This document shows, piece by piece, positions 8,276 to 15,042 of a DNA stretch of 22,021 nucleotides. How positions within the stretch are numbered: position 1 is the stretch's first letter; every line of letters begins with the position of its first letter. A program made the position numbers and the translations under genes. The stretch covers positions 1 to 22,021 of the forward strand of contig CALGGS010000049.1 in assembly GCA_937915735.1 (NCBI GenBank). Reading direction: 5' to 3'. This DNA comes from an uncultured Treponema sp. GTDB taxonomy: Bacteria > Spirochaetota > Spirochaetia > Treponematales > Treponemataceae. The notes below the pieces were generated by a model that was given only the letters and a program-made list of their open reading frames with translations, had not been told where the DNA came from and searched no databases.

Positions 8276-8308
8276 CTAAAGCAAGGCGAGAATCTTATGC
8301 CAATAATT

Positions 8309-9283
8309 TTACTCTTGACTTGTGACTTCTTTGTAGAACTCGCAGAAATCTGTTCGCTTGTCTTTTGTGAACTGGATTGCAGTGCGCGGGTGCTGGTTTA
8401 GAACGCCTGTCATAAGATATTGCAAATCGTAGCCCCAGACGACTCCGGAAGCCTTCATCGGGTTCATTTTTTCTTCGATGAATTTTAGGACAGGGAAGAG
8501 ATTGTATTTTGGATTTCGCAAAAAGCCGAGCAAAAGCTCCATAGCACAGTTTCCGGCTCCTCGTCCCATGGCTCCATAAGTTGCGTCGAGATAGTCAACT
8601 GCATCTCCGCAGGCTTCGATTGTGTTTGCGAAAGCGAGCTTCTGGTTGTCGTGAGCGTGAATGCCAAGCTTTTTGCCGTATTTTGCGGCGAATTCACCGT
8701 AAAGGTCTGCGATTCGGGCAATCTGCTCAGGATAAAGGGCACCGTAGCTGTCAACGATGTAGATTACATCTGCAGGAGATTTACCGATTAAGTCGAGGGC
8801 TACTTTAAGGTCAGATTCCTGAGAATTTGAGATTGCCATAATATTGCAAGAAACTTCGTAACCCTTCTTTTTTGCGTCCTCAATCATATCGATAGCGCCT
8901 GGCATTTGGTGAAGATATGTTGCGACACGAACCAAATCTACAGGGCTGTTTGCTTTCTCCTGAATGTCGGCCTTGTAGTTACATCTGCCGACATCTGCCA
9001 TAATCGCGATTTTAAGGTCTGTGTCGTTTTCACCGACAACAGAGCGGATAAAATCATCGCTTGAGAATTTGCAAGGACCAAATTTTTCAACATCGAACAT
9101 TTCTTTGTCGGCGCGATAGCCGAATTCCATATAATCAACGCCAGCTTTTAAATTTGCCTCGTAAAGTGCCTTTTCAAATCCTTCAGGAAAGAAAAAATCA
9201 TTGACCAAACCACCGTCTCGAAGGGTTGCATCAACCACCTTAATGCTTGGCCTAAAATCCATCAACTTAGAAAGTTCTTTCAT
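8309..9283 (-). CDS. DRE-TIM metallolyase, HMGL/4-hydroxy-2-oxovalerate aldolase-like
   Basis: The 324-residue protein is a TIM-barrel aldolase or condensing enzyme. It has the DRE-type motif DATLRDGG (18-25; metal ligand D18, catalytic R22), VDSYGALYPEQ (177-187), the metal-binding HAHDN (H209, H211), and YGAMGRGAGN (236-245). This family includes HMG-CoA lyase, isopropylmalate and homocitrate synthases and 4-hydroxy-2-oxovalerate aldolase. The shortness and the GRGAGN segment fit the aldolase-like branch best. The acetaldehyde dehydrogenase partner of true DmpG-type aldolases is absent here, so the substrate is open. ATG 9283 is chosen because GGAG lies 6 bases upstream; the TTG at 9295 overlaps that site. 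It appears to be transcribed alone, with hairpins on both sides. Confidence 0.85.
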   Translation of the reverse strand: MKELSKLMDFRPSIKVVDATLRDGGLVNDFFFPEGFEKALYEANLKAGVDYMEFGYRADKEMFDVEKFGPCKFSSDDFIRSVVGENDTDLKIAIMADVGRCNYKADIQEKANSPVDLVRVATYLHQMPGAIDMIEDAKKKGYEVSCNIMAISNSQESDLKVALDLIGKSPADVIYIVDSYGALYPEQIARIADLYGEFAAKYGKKLGIHAHDNQKLAFANTIEACGDAVDYLDATYGAMGRGAGNCAMELLLGFLRNPKYNLFPVLKFIEEKMNPMKASGVVWGYDLQYLMTGVLNQHPRTAIQFTKDKRTDFCEFYKEVTSQE

Positions 9284-9367
9284 TTTTAACTCCAATGTAT
9301 GACATTTCTATACATAGTATCAAAAATAAGGAGATTTGAGAATATGATTTGAGAAGTTTTCTAAGGA

Positions 9368-9403
9368 AACACTGATTAATTCGATAGCGAATTAATCAGT
9401 GTT
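9368..9403. repeat. Perfect 16-base inverted repeat (hairpin 1 of 3)
   Basis: AACACTGATTAATTCG (9368-9383) and its exact complement (9388-9403) surround the four-base loop ATAG. It lies upstream of the aldolase gene start and downstream of the radical SAM gene. It shares the CTGATTAA core with hairpin 3. Confidence 0.8.
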
Positions 9404-9405
9404 CT

Positions 9406-9467
9406 CTTTGAATGTTGCTAACTGTCCGTAACTCTTTTGGCAAAGCCAATTGAGAGTTACGGCAGTT
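9406..9467. repeat. Hairpin 2 of 3, containing a 28-base unit repeated at 18629
   Basis: AACTG-CCGTAACTCT (9420-9435) pairs with AGAGTTACGG-CAGTT (9453-9467) with one bulged T, and TTGGC/GCCAA extends the stem toward the loop. The 28 bases 9406-9433, which span the left arm, match 18629-18656 with two differences. Confidence 0.75.
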
Positions 9468-9471
9468 TGAC

Positions 9472-9515
9472 GGGAAGTGCTGATTAATCGCTTCAAGTGT
9501 TAATCAGCACTTCCC
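9472..9515. repeat. Perfect 16-base inverted repeat at the radical SAM stop codon (hairpin 3 of 3)
   Basis: GGGAAGTGCTGATTAA (9472-9487) and its exact complement (9500-9515) enclose a 12-base loop. The outer end overlaps the last base of the minus-strand TAG stop (9515-9517), so the gene ends as TAGGGAAG. It may act as a transcript end or stability hairpin; no T-run follows. Confidence 0.8.
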
Positions 9516-10609
9516 TAAGATAAAAGTTCCCAGTTACATCTGACAGGCTCAGAAACGGCGTCTTCGTGCAGATGAAGACCGTTACCGAGGCAGTTTTTCC
9601 ATTTTTTACAGCCTTTGCATTTGCCGACCTTTGTCCAGCTTCTGTCCCTCATATTCTGGTATCGTTCGTTCCAGAGTCGCATAAATTCAAAATTTTCTTC
9701 GTAGATATTTCCTTGGATAAAAGCTTTTGCGCGCACGGAAAGACAGGCAGAAACGCTTCCGTCACACATTACGCTTCCTACATTTACGCCACCCCGACAG
9801 AAAAAGAAAAAATCCCGTACTTTAAGCTCATAATCTCCCAAATATCCTTCGCATGAATAGTTTAAGTGAATTGATTTTCCGTCAATGGTTTTGTATTTCC
9901 GGGTTTCGGCGATAAAATCCATCAAAGAGCGATATTCTTCGTTTGTAAGCGCGAGATTGTTTTTTGAAGCCCGGCCTTCTGGAAAAATTGAAAAAATCCG
10001 CCAGTTTTTCACTCCAAGAGAAATCAGATAGTCACGAAAGTCCCGTAAAATCGAAAGATTTCCCCCGTGAACGCAGGTGATTACATCGAAAGCAAGGCGA
10101 GAGGGAAACTGCTTTTGAAAGTCAAGTGTCATCTTGATTGCTTCACTCACTTTTTCAAAGGAATGTTTGTTTTGACGCAGATGATTGTGTTCTTCTGCAA
10201 AGCCGTCGATGCTAAAGCTGAGAGAAGAAAGTCCCGCATTTAAAAGAGAAACGAAACGCTGTGGTGTGAGTGCGAGTGCGTTCGTAACGATTCCCCAGCG
10301 AAAGCCCCTTTTTTTAATTTCCTTTCCCGCATCTTCTAAATCTGAGCGCAAAAGTGGCTCTCCACCTGTAATGCAGACCGTCAGATTTTTGTAAGGATTG
10401 TTCGCCTTTATGTCGTCAAGAACGCGAACGAAATCTTTTACCGGCATATCGGAAATTCCGCTTGTTTTAAGGCAGTCGCTTCCGCAATGAAGGCAGCTGA
10501 GGTTGCAGCGAAGCGTACATTCCCAAAAAAGATAGCGCAACTCGTGCTTTTTTATTTCCTTGTTGCGGTAAAGGCGGAAAATCGCTTGCTTAACAAGAAG
10601 ATTTTTCAT
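9515..10609 (-). CDS. Radical SAM/SPASM enzyme of the rSAM/lipoprotein system
   Basis: The 364-residue protein has the radical SAM cluster motif CNLSCLHC (C35, C39, C42), the SAM-binding TGGEP (81-85) and SFSIDGF (131-137). Its C-terminal SPASM domain has cysteines 271, 282, 289, 331, 334, 340 and 358, enough for auxiliary Fe-S clusters. Size and motifs, plus the small lipoprotein gene directly upstream, match the family I know as TIGR04133 (radical SAM, rSAM/lipoprotein system). SPASM proteins usually modify peptides or proteins, so the neighbouring lipoprotein is the obvious candidate substrate; this is inference. ATG 10609 is chosen because it is one base after the lipoprotein stop (TAAAATG), which suggests translational coupling. 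TTG 10627 is an alternative start. No Shine-Dalgarno sequence is evident. Confidence 0.88.
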   Translation of the reverse strand: MKNLLVKQAIFRLYRNKEIKKHELRYLFWECTLRCNLSCLHCGSDCLKTSGISDMPVKDFVRVLDDIKANNPYKNLTVCITGGEPLLRSDLEDAGKEIKKRGFRWGIVTNALALTPQRFVSLLNAGLSSLSFSIDGFAEEHNHLRQNKHSFEKVSEAIKMTLDFQKQFPSRLAFDVITCVHGGNLSILRDFRDYLISLGVKNWRIFSIFPEGRASKNNLALTNEEYRSLMDFIAETRKYKTIDGKSIHLNYSCEGYLGDYELKVRDFFFFCRGGVNVGSVMCDGSVSACLSVRAKAFIQGNIYEENFEFMRLWNERYQNMRDRSWTKVGKCKGCKKWKNCLGNGLHLHEDAVSEPVRCNWELLS

Positions 10610-10610
10610 T

Positions 10611-11000
10611 TTATTCGGCAGATTCAAGTGTTATCTTCGGATTGTAATCATCATTAAGGGTTACATCTCTTGTATATTGTTTGAATTTTCCATTTTTCTC
10701 GCCGTCGATGTCATTGAAGGTCAGGGTGTATGTCCCTTCTGTAAGTTCTCTGAATTCAAACCAGCCGTCAGAATCTGTCAGAGTGATTTTATCATTGTCA
10801 CTGCCAGTTTTTGAAATGGCAACTGCAATTCCCTTGATTGCGGTCTCTGTTCCGTTTATTTTGCCCGTGACAGTGCCGTAAATATCGAATTCATAATCAT
10901 CTTCAATCATGCCGTAGCAAGATGTGAGCGTTCCGATTCCGAGTATTGTGCAGATTGTCGTGACAATGCGTTTCCAAGTCCAGTGAATTTTATCTTTCAT
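10611..11000 (-). CDS. Radical SAM-associated small lipoprotein
   Basis: The 129-residue protein has a basic N-terminus, a hydrophobic stretch and the lipobox LTSC (Cys28), followed by an acidic YGMIEDDYEFDIYG segment. Residues about 40-127 look like a carboxypeptidase-regulatory/transthyretin-like beta-sandwich (DIYGTVTGKI ... TLTDSDGWFEFREL ... GTYTLTFNDIDG). This fits the short lipoproteins paired with radical SAM/SPASM enzymes (TIGR04134 as I recall it). It is probably anchored in a membrane facing the periplasm or surface. ATG 11000 has GGGGG at -8, which overlaps the last codons of the upstream gene. The genes on either side are one base away, so all three are one transcript. Its modification by the enzyme is untested inference. 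Confidence 0.82.
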   Translation of the reverse strand: MKDKIHWTWKRIVTTICTILGIGTLTSCYGMIEDDYEFDIYGTVTGKINGTETAIKGIAVAISKTGSDNDKITLTDSDGWFEFRELTEGTYTLTFNDIDGEKNGKFKQYTRDVTLNDDYNPKITLESAE

Positions 11001-11001
11001 A

Positions 11002-11694
11002 TTAGTACCCCCAGCAAAGCCCGATTCTTGGGACAATGTTAATTCCGTTCAGGATATTTTTGTATTTGAGTTCTTTGCTTCCATAATCTGATGATGAATC
11101 GTTTGTCCTTGAAACTTCAACTGAGCCGTGACCGGCAAAAACTGTCGAAATGTCAAGGGCAGAAAAAAGGCCGAGACGCTCAGTTAATTTTACAAGAAAA
11201 ATTCCGTCAAAGCCAGAAGTAAAATTAAATTCTTCCAGCCTGTAATTCATTTCGTCTGAAATATTCGCAACCTTGTATTTTGTTTCGAGGTCAAGAATCC
11301 TTAAATCCAAGCCAACAAAGCCGTGAAATGCAAGAATGATTTTTTTGTTTTTTACAGGAGCGAATCCTAATCCAAATTTTCCAGAAATCAAAAATCCCTC
11401 AAAAAAATCTGATGATAAATCTGGAATTTTCGCAAAATCTGCTCCTGTTCCAACTCCAAACAAAAGAGCAAGCCCGTTTTCGCGAAAAATCAGTTTGTTC
11501 CAGTTTAAGCACCCGCCTAAATATGAGGCCTTAAAATTAGAATCTAAATCAAGATATTTCCTTGAAAGGGAATTCGTTTTGTTTAAAGTGCGGGCCTCAA
11601 TCGGAAAAGAAAAATGAATCGTGTGAACTCGTGTGCTTTCAGCAAAAAGAGAAAACGCAGACAGAAATAAAAACAAAAAGAATATTTTTTTCAT
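11002..11694 (-). CDS. Putative outer-membrane beta-barrel protein, first gene of the rSAM/lipoprotein operon
   Basis: The 230-residue protein begins with a clear signal peptide (MKKIFFLFLFLSAFSLFAES). It continues with alternating short hydrophobic and polar stretches rich in Gly, Phe and Tyr (LALLFGVGTGADF, SGKFGLGFAPV, LAFHGFVGLDLRI), and ends ...PRIGLCWGY with an aromatic last residue. This is typical of small outer-membrane barrels, although no named family is recognised. ATG 11694 is preferred to TTG 11706 because it gives a standard signal peptide. It is the promoter-proximal gene of a three-gene operon with the lipoprotein and radical SAM enzyme, which suggests the three act at the same envelope site. 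Confidence 0.65.
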   Translation of the reverse strand: MKKIFFLFLFLSAFSLFAESTRVHTIHFSFPIEARTLNKTNSLSRKYLDLDSNFKASYLGGCLNWNKLIFRENGLALLFGVGTGADFAKIPDLSSDFFEGFLISGKFGLGFAPVKNKKIILAFHGFVGLDLRILDLETKYKVANISDEMNYRLEEFNFTSGFDGIFLVKLTERLGLFSALDISTVFAGHGSVEVSRTNDSSSDYGSKELKYKNILNGINIVPRIGLCWGY

Positions 11695-11737
11695 AAACTC
11701 ACTCAAGGCCGCTTTCTGTTCTGAAACCTTTATTTGA

Positions 11738-11766
11738 ATTATAAGAAAATTCTTAGATATTTGTAA
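11738..11766 (-). promoter_or_regulatory. Promoter of the barrel-lipoprotein-radical SAM operon
   Basis: On the minus strand TTACAA (11761-11766; 4 of 6 to consensus), a 17-base spacer and a perfect TATAAT (11738-11743) lie 43 bases upstream of ATG 11694. It would give a leader of about 35 bases. Confidence 0.55.
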
Positions 11767-11796
11767 AGAGATTTTTTGCCAGAGTCTTCGCTTTGC

Positions 11797-12300
11797 TTAG
11801 GGCAAGTGCGGATCGAAATGCCAGTCCTGCTTGATTTTTTCGCCGTTAAGGATTGCCTGTGTCAGAACGCCTTTTTTGTAGACCAGCTTTAGTGAAAAGA
11901 ATGGAGCCTTTTCTTTTAAGAGCCTAAAAAAGATTTTGTCTCCTTCCCAAAGCTCAAGGTCGTCTATTTTGTCGATTGGATACCATTCGAGCTTTCCTTC
12001 GTTGCAGTCGATTATGTCACCGAAAAATTCCGTTGCTGTAAAAAGATGCATATATTCGGCTTCGTCATCGTCCGAAACAAAGGTTACGATTCCACGAAAC
12101 TGATATTTTGTGAGAGTCAGGCCTGTTTCTTCTTTTACTTCGCGCAAAAGGCAGTCTTCCGGGCTTTCTTTGCCTTCAAAATGTCCGCCGACACCAATCC
12201 ATTTGTCGTGATTTATGTCGTTCTTTTTGGTGACTCGGTGAAGCATTAAGTAGCATCCGTCTTTTTCGATGTAACAGAGCGTTGTGAGGGGTGATTTCAT
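11797..12300 (-). CDS. Nudix hydrolase (MutT/8-oxo-dGTP diphosphatase-like)
   Basis: The 167-residue protein carries a complete Nudix box, GHFEGKESPEDC...REVKEETGL (39-61), matching GX5EX7REUXEEXGU. The preceding WIGVGGHFE fits the NTP-cleaving MutT-like branch. A C-terminal extension (about 125-167) has WHFDPHLP at the end. Likely substrates are oxidised or damaged nucleoside triphosphates, though Nudix specificity cannot be assigned with confidence. It starts 2 bases after the OmpA-family gene stop and is the last gene of the pyrC operon. Confidence 0.85.
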   Translation of the reverse strand: MKSPLTTLCYIEKDGCYLMLHRVTKKNDINHDKWIGVGGHFEGKESPEDCLLREVKEETGLTLTKYQFRGIVTFVSDDDEAEYMHLFTATEFFGDIIDCNEGKLEWYPIDKIDDLELWEGDKIFFRLLKEKAPFFSLKLVYKKGVLTQAILNGEKIKQDWHFDPHLP

Positions 12301-12302
12301 TT

Positions 12303-13565
12303 TTATTTATCCAGAATAGTGATTTCTACACGGCGGTTTTTTGCCATTCCTTCCTTGGTGGCGTTAGAGGCGATTGGGACTCGTGCGCCGAAGCCCTGCG
12401 TGTAAATGTGATATTTGTCACGGACTCCTGTCTTAATCATATAATTTGCGACAGAATCCGCGCGCTCCTCACTTAAAATCTGGCAGCTTTCGGCTGTTCC
12501 GGAAAGTGCCGTGTGACCTGAAATTAAAAGGTCGTTAGGGTAATTCTCGATGATTTTTGCGATTTTGTCGATTTTTTGCTTTTCGCTTTCCAAAAGCTCT
12601 GCTGAATTCGGCTTAAACTGAATGTTTTCGACAGAAATTGTAAGGCCTTTTTCGCTTTTTGTGACAGAAACATCCTGCAGGTCCAAATCCTTGACCTTTT
12701 CGAGAACTTCCGCCAAAACCGCTTCTGTGGCTGTCCGCTCAAATTCTGTTACTTCGGCATGGGCTTTTCCCTGAAAATCGTACTGATTTCCGAGATATGT
12801 TTCCATAATGATTCTGAAATCTTCAGTGTAGTGGTCAATCTGACCTTTTTCGTTGTCCCACCAGATTGTCTGATTTGAATATCCCATTGTTGTTACAGGA
12901 AAATCGTCGATGTAGTTGTAAAAATTTTCGGGAATCGGCGCTTCAAAAGAAAGGGAGTATTTTGCTGAAAGCACCTGAAATGTCTTCTTTTCGTGCTTTG
13001 AGTCCGATGAAACGCCTTCTTCATCACGAAGATAAGTGTAGGTCGCTGTGAAAGGCACTTTAAAGGGCTCGTCGTTGGCAAAGGTTCTTCGCAAATCGTG
13101 AGCTTCATGTCCGTTTGCAGTCCAGGAGTCGCCGGGCTTTACGGCTTTTTCAGGGAATGTCGGCACATCGCGCACTACGGGCATAAAATATTCATTTGAG
13201 ATTTCGTAAATTCCCCTCTCGCTTCGCCAGTATTTGCTTTCGTATTCTTCGCCGTAAGTCAGGGTGCCTGTGTTTGAGGCAGATTTTGAATTTTCCATGG
13301 TGGTAAAAGTCGCTTCGTTAAGACCTCGGTTGTTTTTGTCTACCTCGCTTATATGAGCTGAAACACGGTTTATTATTTCTGCCGTGTGATTTAGCCGTCC
13401 GTTCACTTTTACTGTTTCGTTTACGGTAGAAAGAACCCGGTAGTTGTCGCCGGCCTTGTATTTGAAACGCAAAAGTTTTTCGCCTGATTGAGAAAAAGCT
13501 TGAAAAACTGTGAGAAAACCGAATGTCAAAAAAATAAAAAATCTGTGCAAATTACAATTACGCAT
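12303..13565 (-). CDS. OmpA-family envelope protein (Tp0624-like), altered peptidoglycan-binding site
   Basis: The 420-residue protein has a signal peptide (residues 1 to about 23-25) and a beta-rich N-terminal region (about 26-280) unlike an ordinary OmpA barrel. Its C-terminal OmpA-like domain spans about 308-420 (IQFKPNSAELL, SGHTALSG, LSEERADSVANYM, NRRVEI). The architecture recalls T. pallidum Tp0624. In OmpA/Pal domains the GHTD aspartate and a downstream arginine bind the diaminopimelate of peptidoglycan. Here the aspartate is Ala353 while the arginine (R368) is kept. Spirochaete peptidoglycan is reported to use ornithine instead, so a changed site is plausible. It starts 2 bases after the pyrC stop and is co-transcribed with pyrC and the Nudix gene. 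Confidence 0.83.
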   Translation of the reverse strand: MRNCNLHRFFIFLTFGFLTVFQAFSQSGEKLLRFKYKAGDNYRVLSTVNETVKVNGRLNHTAEIINRVSAHISEVDKNNRGLNEATFTTMENSKSASNTGTLTYGEEYESKYWRSERGIYEISNEYFMPVVRDVPTFPEKAVKPGDSWTANGHEAHDLRRTFANDEPFKVPFTATYTYLRDEEGVSSDSKHEKKTFQVLSAKYSLSFEAPIPENFYNYIDDFPVTTMGYSNQTIWWDNEKGQIDHYTEDFRIIMETYLGNQYDFQGKAHAEVTEFERTATEAVLAEVLEKVKDLDLQDVSVTKSEKGLTISVENIQFKPNSAELLESEKQKIDKIAKIIENYPNDLLISGHTALSGTAESCQILSEERADSVANYMIKTGVRDKYHIYTQGFGARVPIASNATKEGMAKNRRVEITILDK

Positions 13566-13567
13566 TT

Positions 13568-14995
13568 TTAAAATACTTGCTTTCCGCCAAAAAAGGTCGC
13601 ATGAACCTTTCCTATGAGTTTTTTTCCTTCGAGTGGAGTTGATTTTCCCTTGCTCTGGAAATTTTCACTGTTTACAATCCATTCTTCATCTGGATTTACG
13701 AGGACTAAATCTGCATTGTAGCCGATTTTCAGCCGTCCGGCCTGCAGACGAAGCAGCTTTGCCGGATTTTCGCTCATCAGCCGTGAAAGCCGTGAAAGTG
13801 AAAAATCCTCTTTTTTGACGAGAACTGTGTTGCAGACTGCGAATGCCGTTTCGATTCCAGAAAAGCCGGGGCTGCCCTTTGCCTTGTCTTCCTGCGTGTG
13901 AGGCGCATGGTCTGTCGCTATTGCGTCAGCCGTTCCGTCACGAAGGGCTTCGATAAGGGCGCGCCTGTCGTCATCGCTTCTGAGCGGCGGATTTACAAGT
14001 GCGCGGATGTTCGGGCTGTCCGTTCCGACAAGCCCTAAGTGATGAGGAGTGACCTCGACCGTACAATTAAAGCCGCTGTTGGGGGCCCCGTTTGCGATTT
14101 CTTCTTTTGCACGACGAACTGCGTCCATGCTTGCTTTTGTCGAGCAATGGCAGATATGAACATGGCAGCCGGCATTTTTTGCTATTTCGATGTTTCTGAT
14201 TGTAGCCGTGTCCTCTGCGAGGGCAAGCAAAGAATTTGCCTTTGTTAAATTTCCGTCGATTTCAAACTGAATTGCCTTTGGCACATTCGGCGTTTCGACA
14301 TTCACTTTTCCGGCAGGAATTCCGTACTGTGCCATAAAACCAAGTGCCCGCTCCCTGTAAGGACGGGCAGCCTGCGCCAGGGATGGATCTTCACAATGGC
14401 AGCTTACGATTATATTTTTTTCTGCGGCTTTTTTCATTCCTTCGAGCATAACGGCGGCGGAGCTTACATCATGGCCGTCTTCTGAAATTACCGGGAATTC
14501 ATTTGCGGTGAGCTTTGAAATTTCGTTTGTATCGTTCCCCTCAAAATTCTTTGTAATGCTTATGGTTTGAAATACCCGTGCAAGCCCTTTTGAGTGAGCT
14601 TCTTCCATTATTTTTTTTGCAAGTGCCTTGTCTGAAACTACCGGATTTGTATTTGGCATAAGAACTACCGTTCCGTACCCGCCGGCTACGGCTGCATGAA
14701 GACCTGAATCCAAATCTTCTTTTTGAGTTTGCCCCGGATAGCGAAAGTGAACATGCATATCGATGAAGGACGGCATTAAGGTAAGTCCTTTTGCGTCATA
14801 AAATTCCGGCTCAGAACAAGAGTCGATGTCTGAAAGAATCGCTGCGGCACATTGAAGCGCATTTTTTGCAGTTTTACATTCACCAATCAAAATTGCCCTG
14901 ATTTTTCCGTCAACGACTACAAGGGAACCAGGCGTGTTTAGCTTTGAATCAACAAGAATCGCATTGTAGATAACTAAGATAGAAGATTTGCTCAT
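13568..14995 (-). CDS. pyrC: Dihydroorotase, class I
   Basis: Dihydroorotase interconverts N-carbamoyl-aspartate and dihydroorotate in pyrimidine synthesis. The 475-residue protein shows the amidohydrolase metal site: DMHVHFRYPG (H81, H83), EDGHDVSS, SCHCEDPSL (H200), CHVHICHCSTKASM, NPPLRSDDDR and ATDHAPHTQEDK (D362, H363), then GFSGIETAF. The HVHFRYPG form and the length fit the long class I/PyrC-AllB branch. Allantoinase or hydantoinase are less likely given pyrI nearby. ATG 14995 is chosen because the upstream in-frame start at 15043 would pass through the promoter. No Shine-Dalgarno sequence is present, and an extended -10 lies 7 bases upstream, so the mRNA is probably leaderless. It heads an operon with an OmpA-family protein and a Nudix hydrolase. 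Confidence 0.9.
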   Translation of the reverse strand: MSKSSILVIYNAILVDSKLNTPGSLVVVDGKIRAILIGECKTAKNALQCAAAILSDIDSCSEPEFYDAKGLTLMPSFIDMHVHFRYPGQTQKEDLDSGLHAAVAGGYGTVVLMPNTNPVVSDKALAKKIMEEAHSKGLARVFQTISITKNFEGNDTNEISKLTANEFPVISEDGHDVSSAAVMLEGMKKAAEKNIIVSCHCEDPSLAQAARPYRERALGFMAQYGIPAGKVNVETPNVPKAIQFEIDGNLTKANSLLALAEDTATIRNIEIAKNAGCHVHICHCSTKASMDAVRRAKEEIANGAPNSGFNCTVEVTPHHLGLVGTDSPNIRALVNPPLRSDDDRRALIEALRDGTADAIATDHAPHTQEDKAKGSPGFSGIETAFAVCNTVLVKKEDFSLSRLSRLMSENPAKLLRLQAGRLKIGYNADLVLVNPDEEWIVNSENFQSKGKSTPLEGKKLIGKVHATFFGGKQVF

Positions 14996-15002
14996 AAAAA
15001 AT

Positions 15003-15011
15003 ATTATAACA
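15003..15011 (-). promoter_or_regulatory. Extended -10 promoter of pyrC (likely leaderless)
   Basis: On the minus strand TGTTATAAT is a perfect extended -10. Only 7 bases (ATTTTTT) separate it from the pyrC ATG, and there is no ribosome site. The -35 region is poor. It faces the promoter at 15028-15036. Confidence 0.65.
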
Positions 15012-15027
15012 CAAAAACCTATAAATG

Positions 15028-15036
15028 TGGTATAAT
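15028..15036 (+). promoter_or_regulatory. Extended -10 promoter of the GNAT operon (likely leaderless)
   Basis: TGGTATAAT is a perfect extended -10. It ends 6 bases before ATG 15043, with no Shine-Dalgarno sequence. The two divergent -10 boxes are only 22 bases apart, so two polymerases could not bind at once. Confidence 0.65.
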
Positions 15037-15042
15037 TTGCCA

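Noticed and set aside
9368..9515. CRISPR-like array
   Set aside because: The three hairpins differ in sequence and spacing, with no identical repeats or cas genes.
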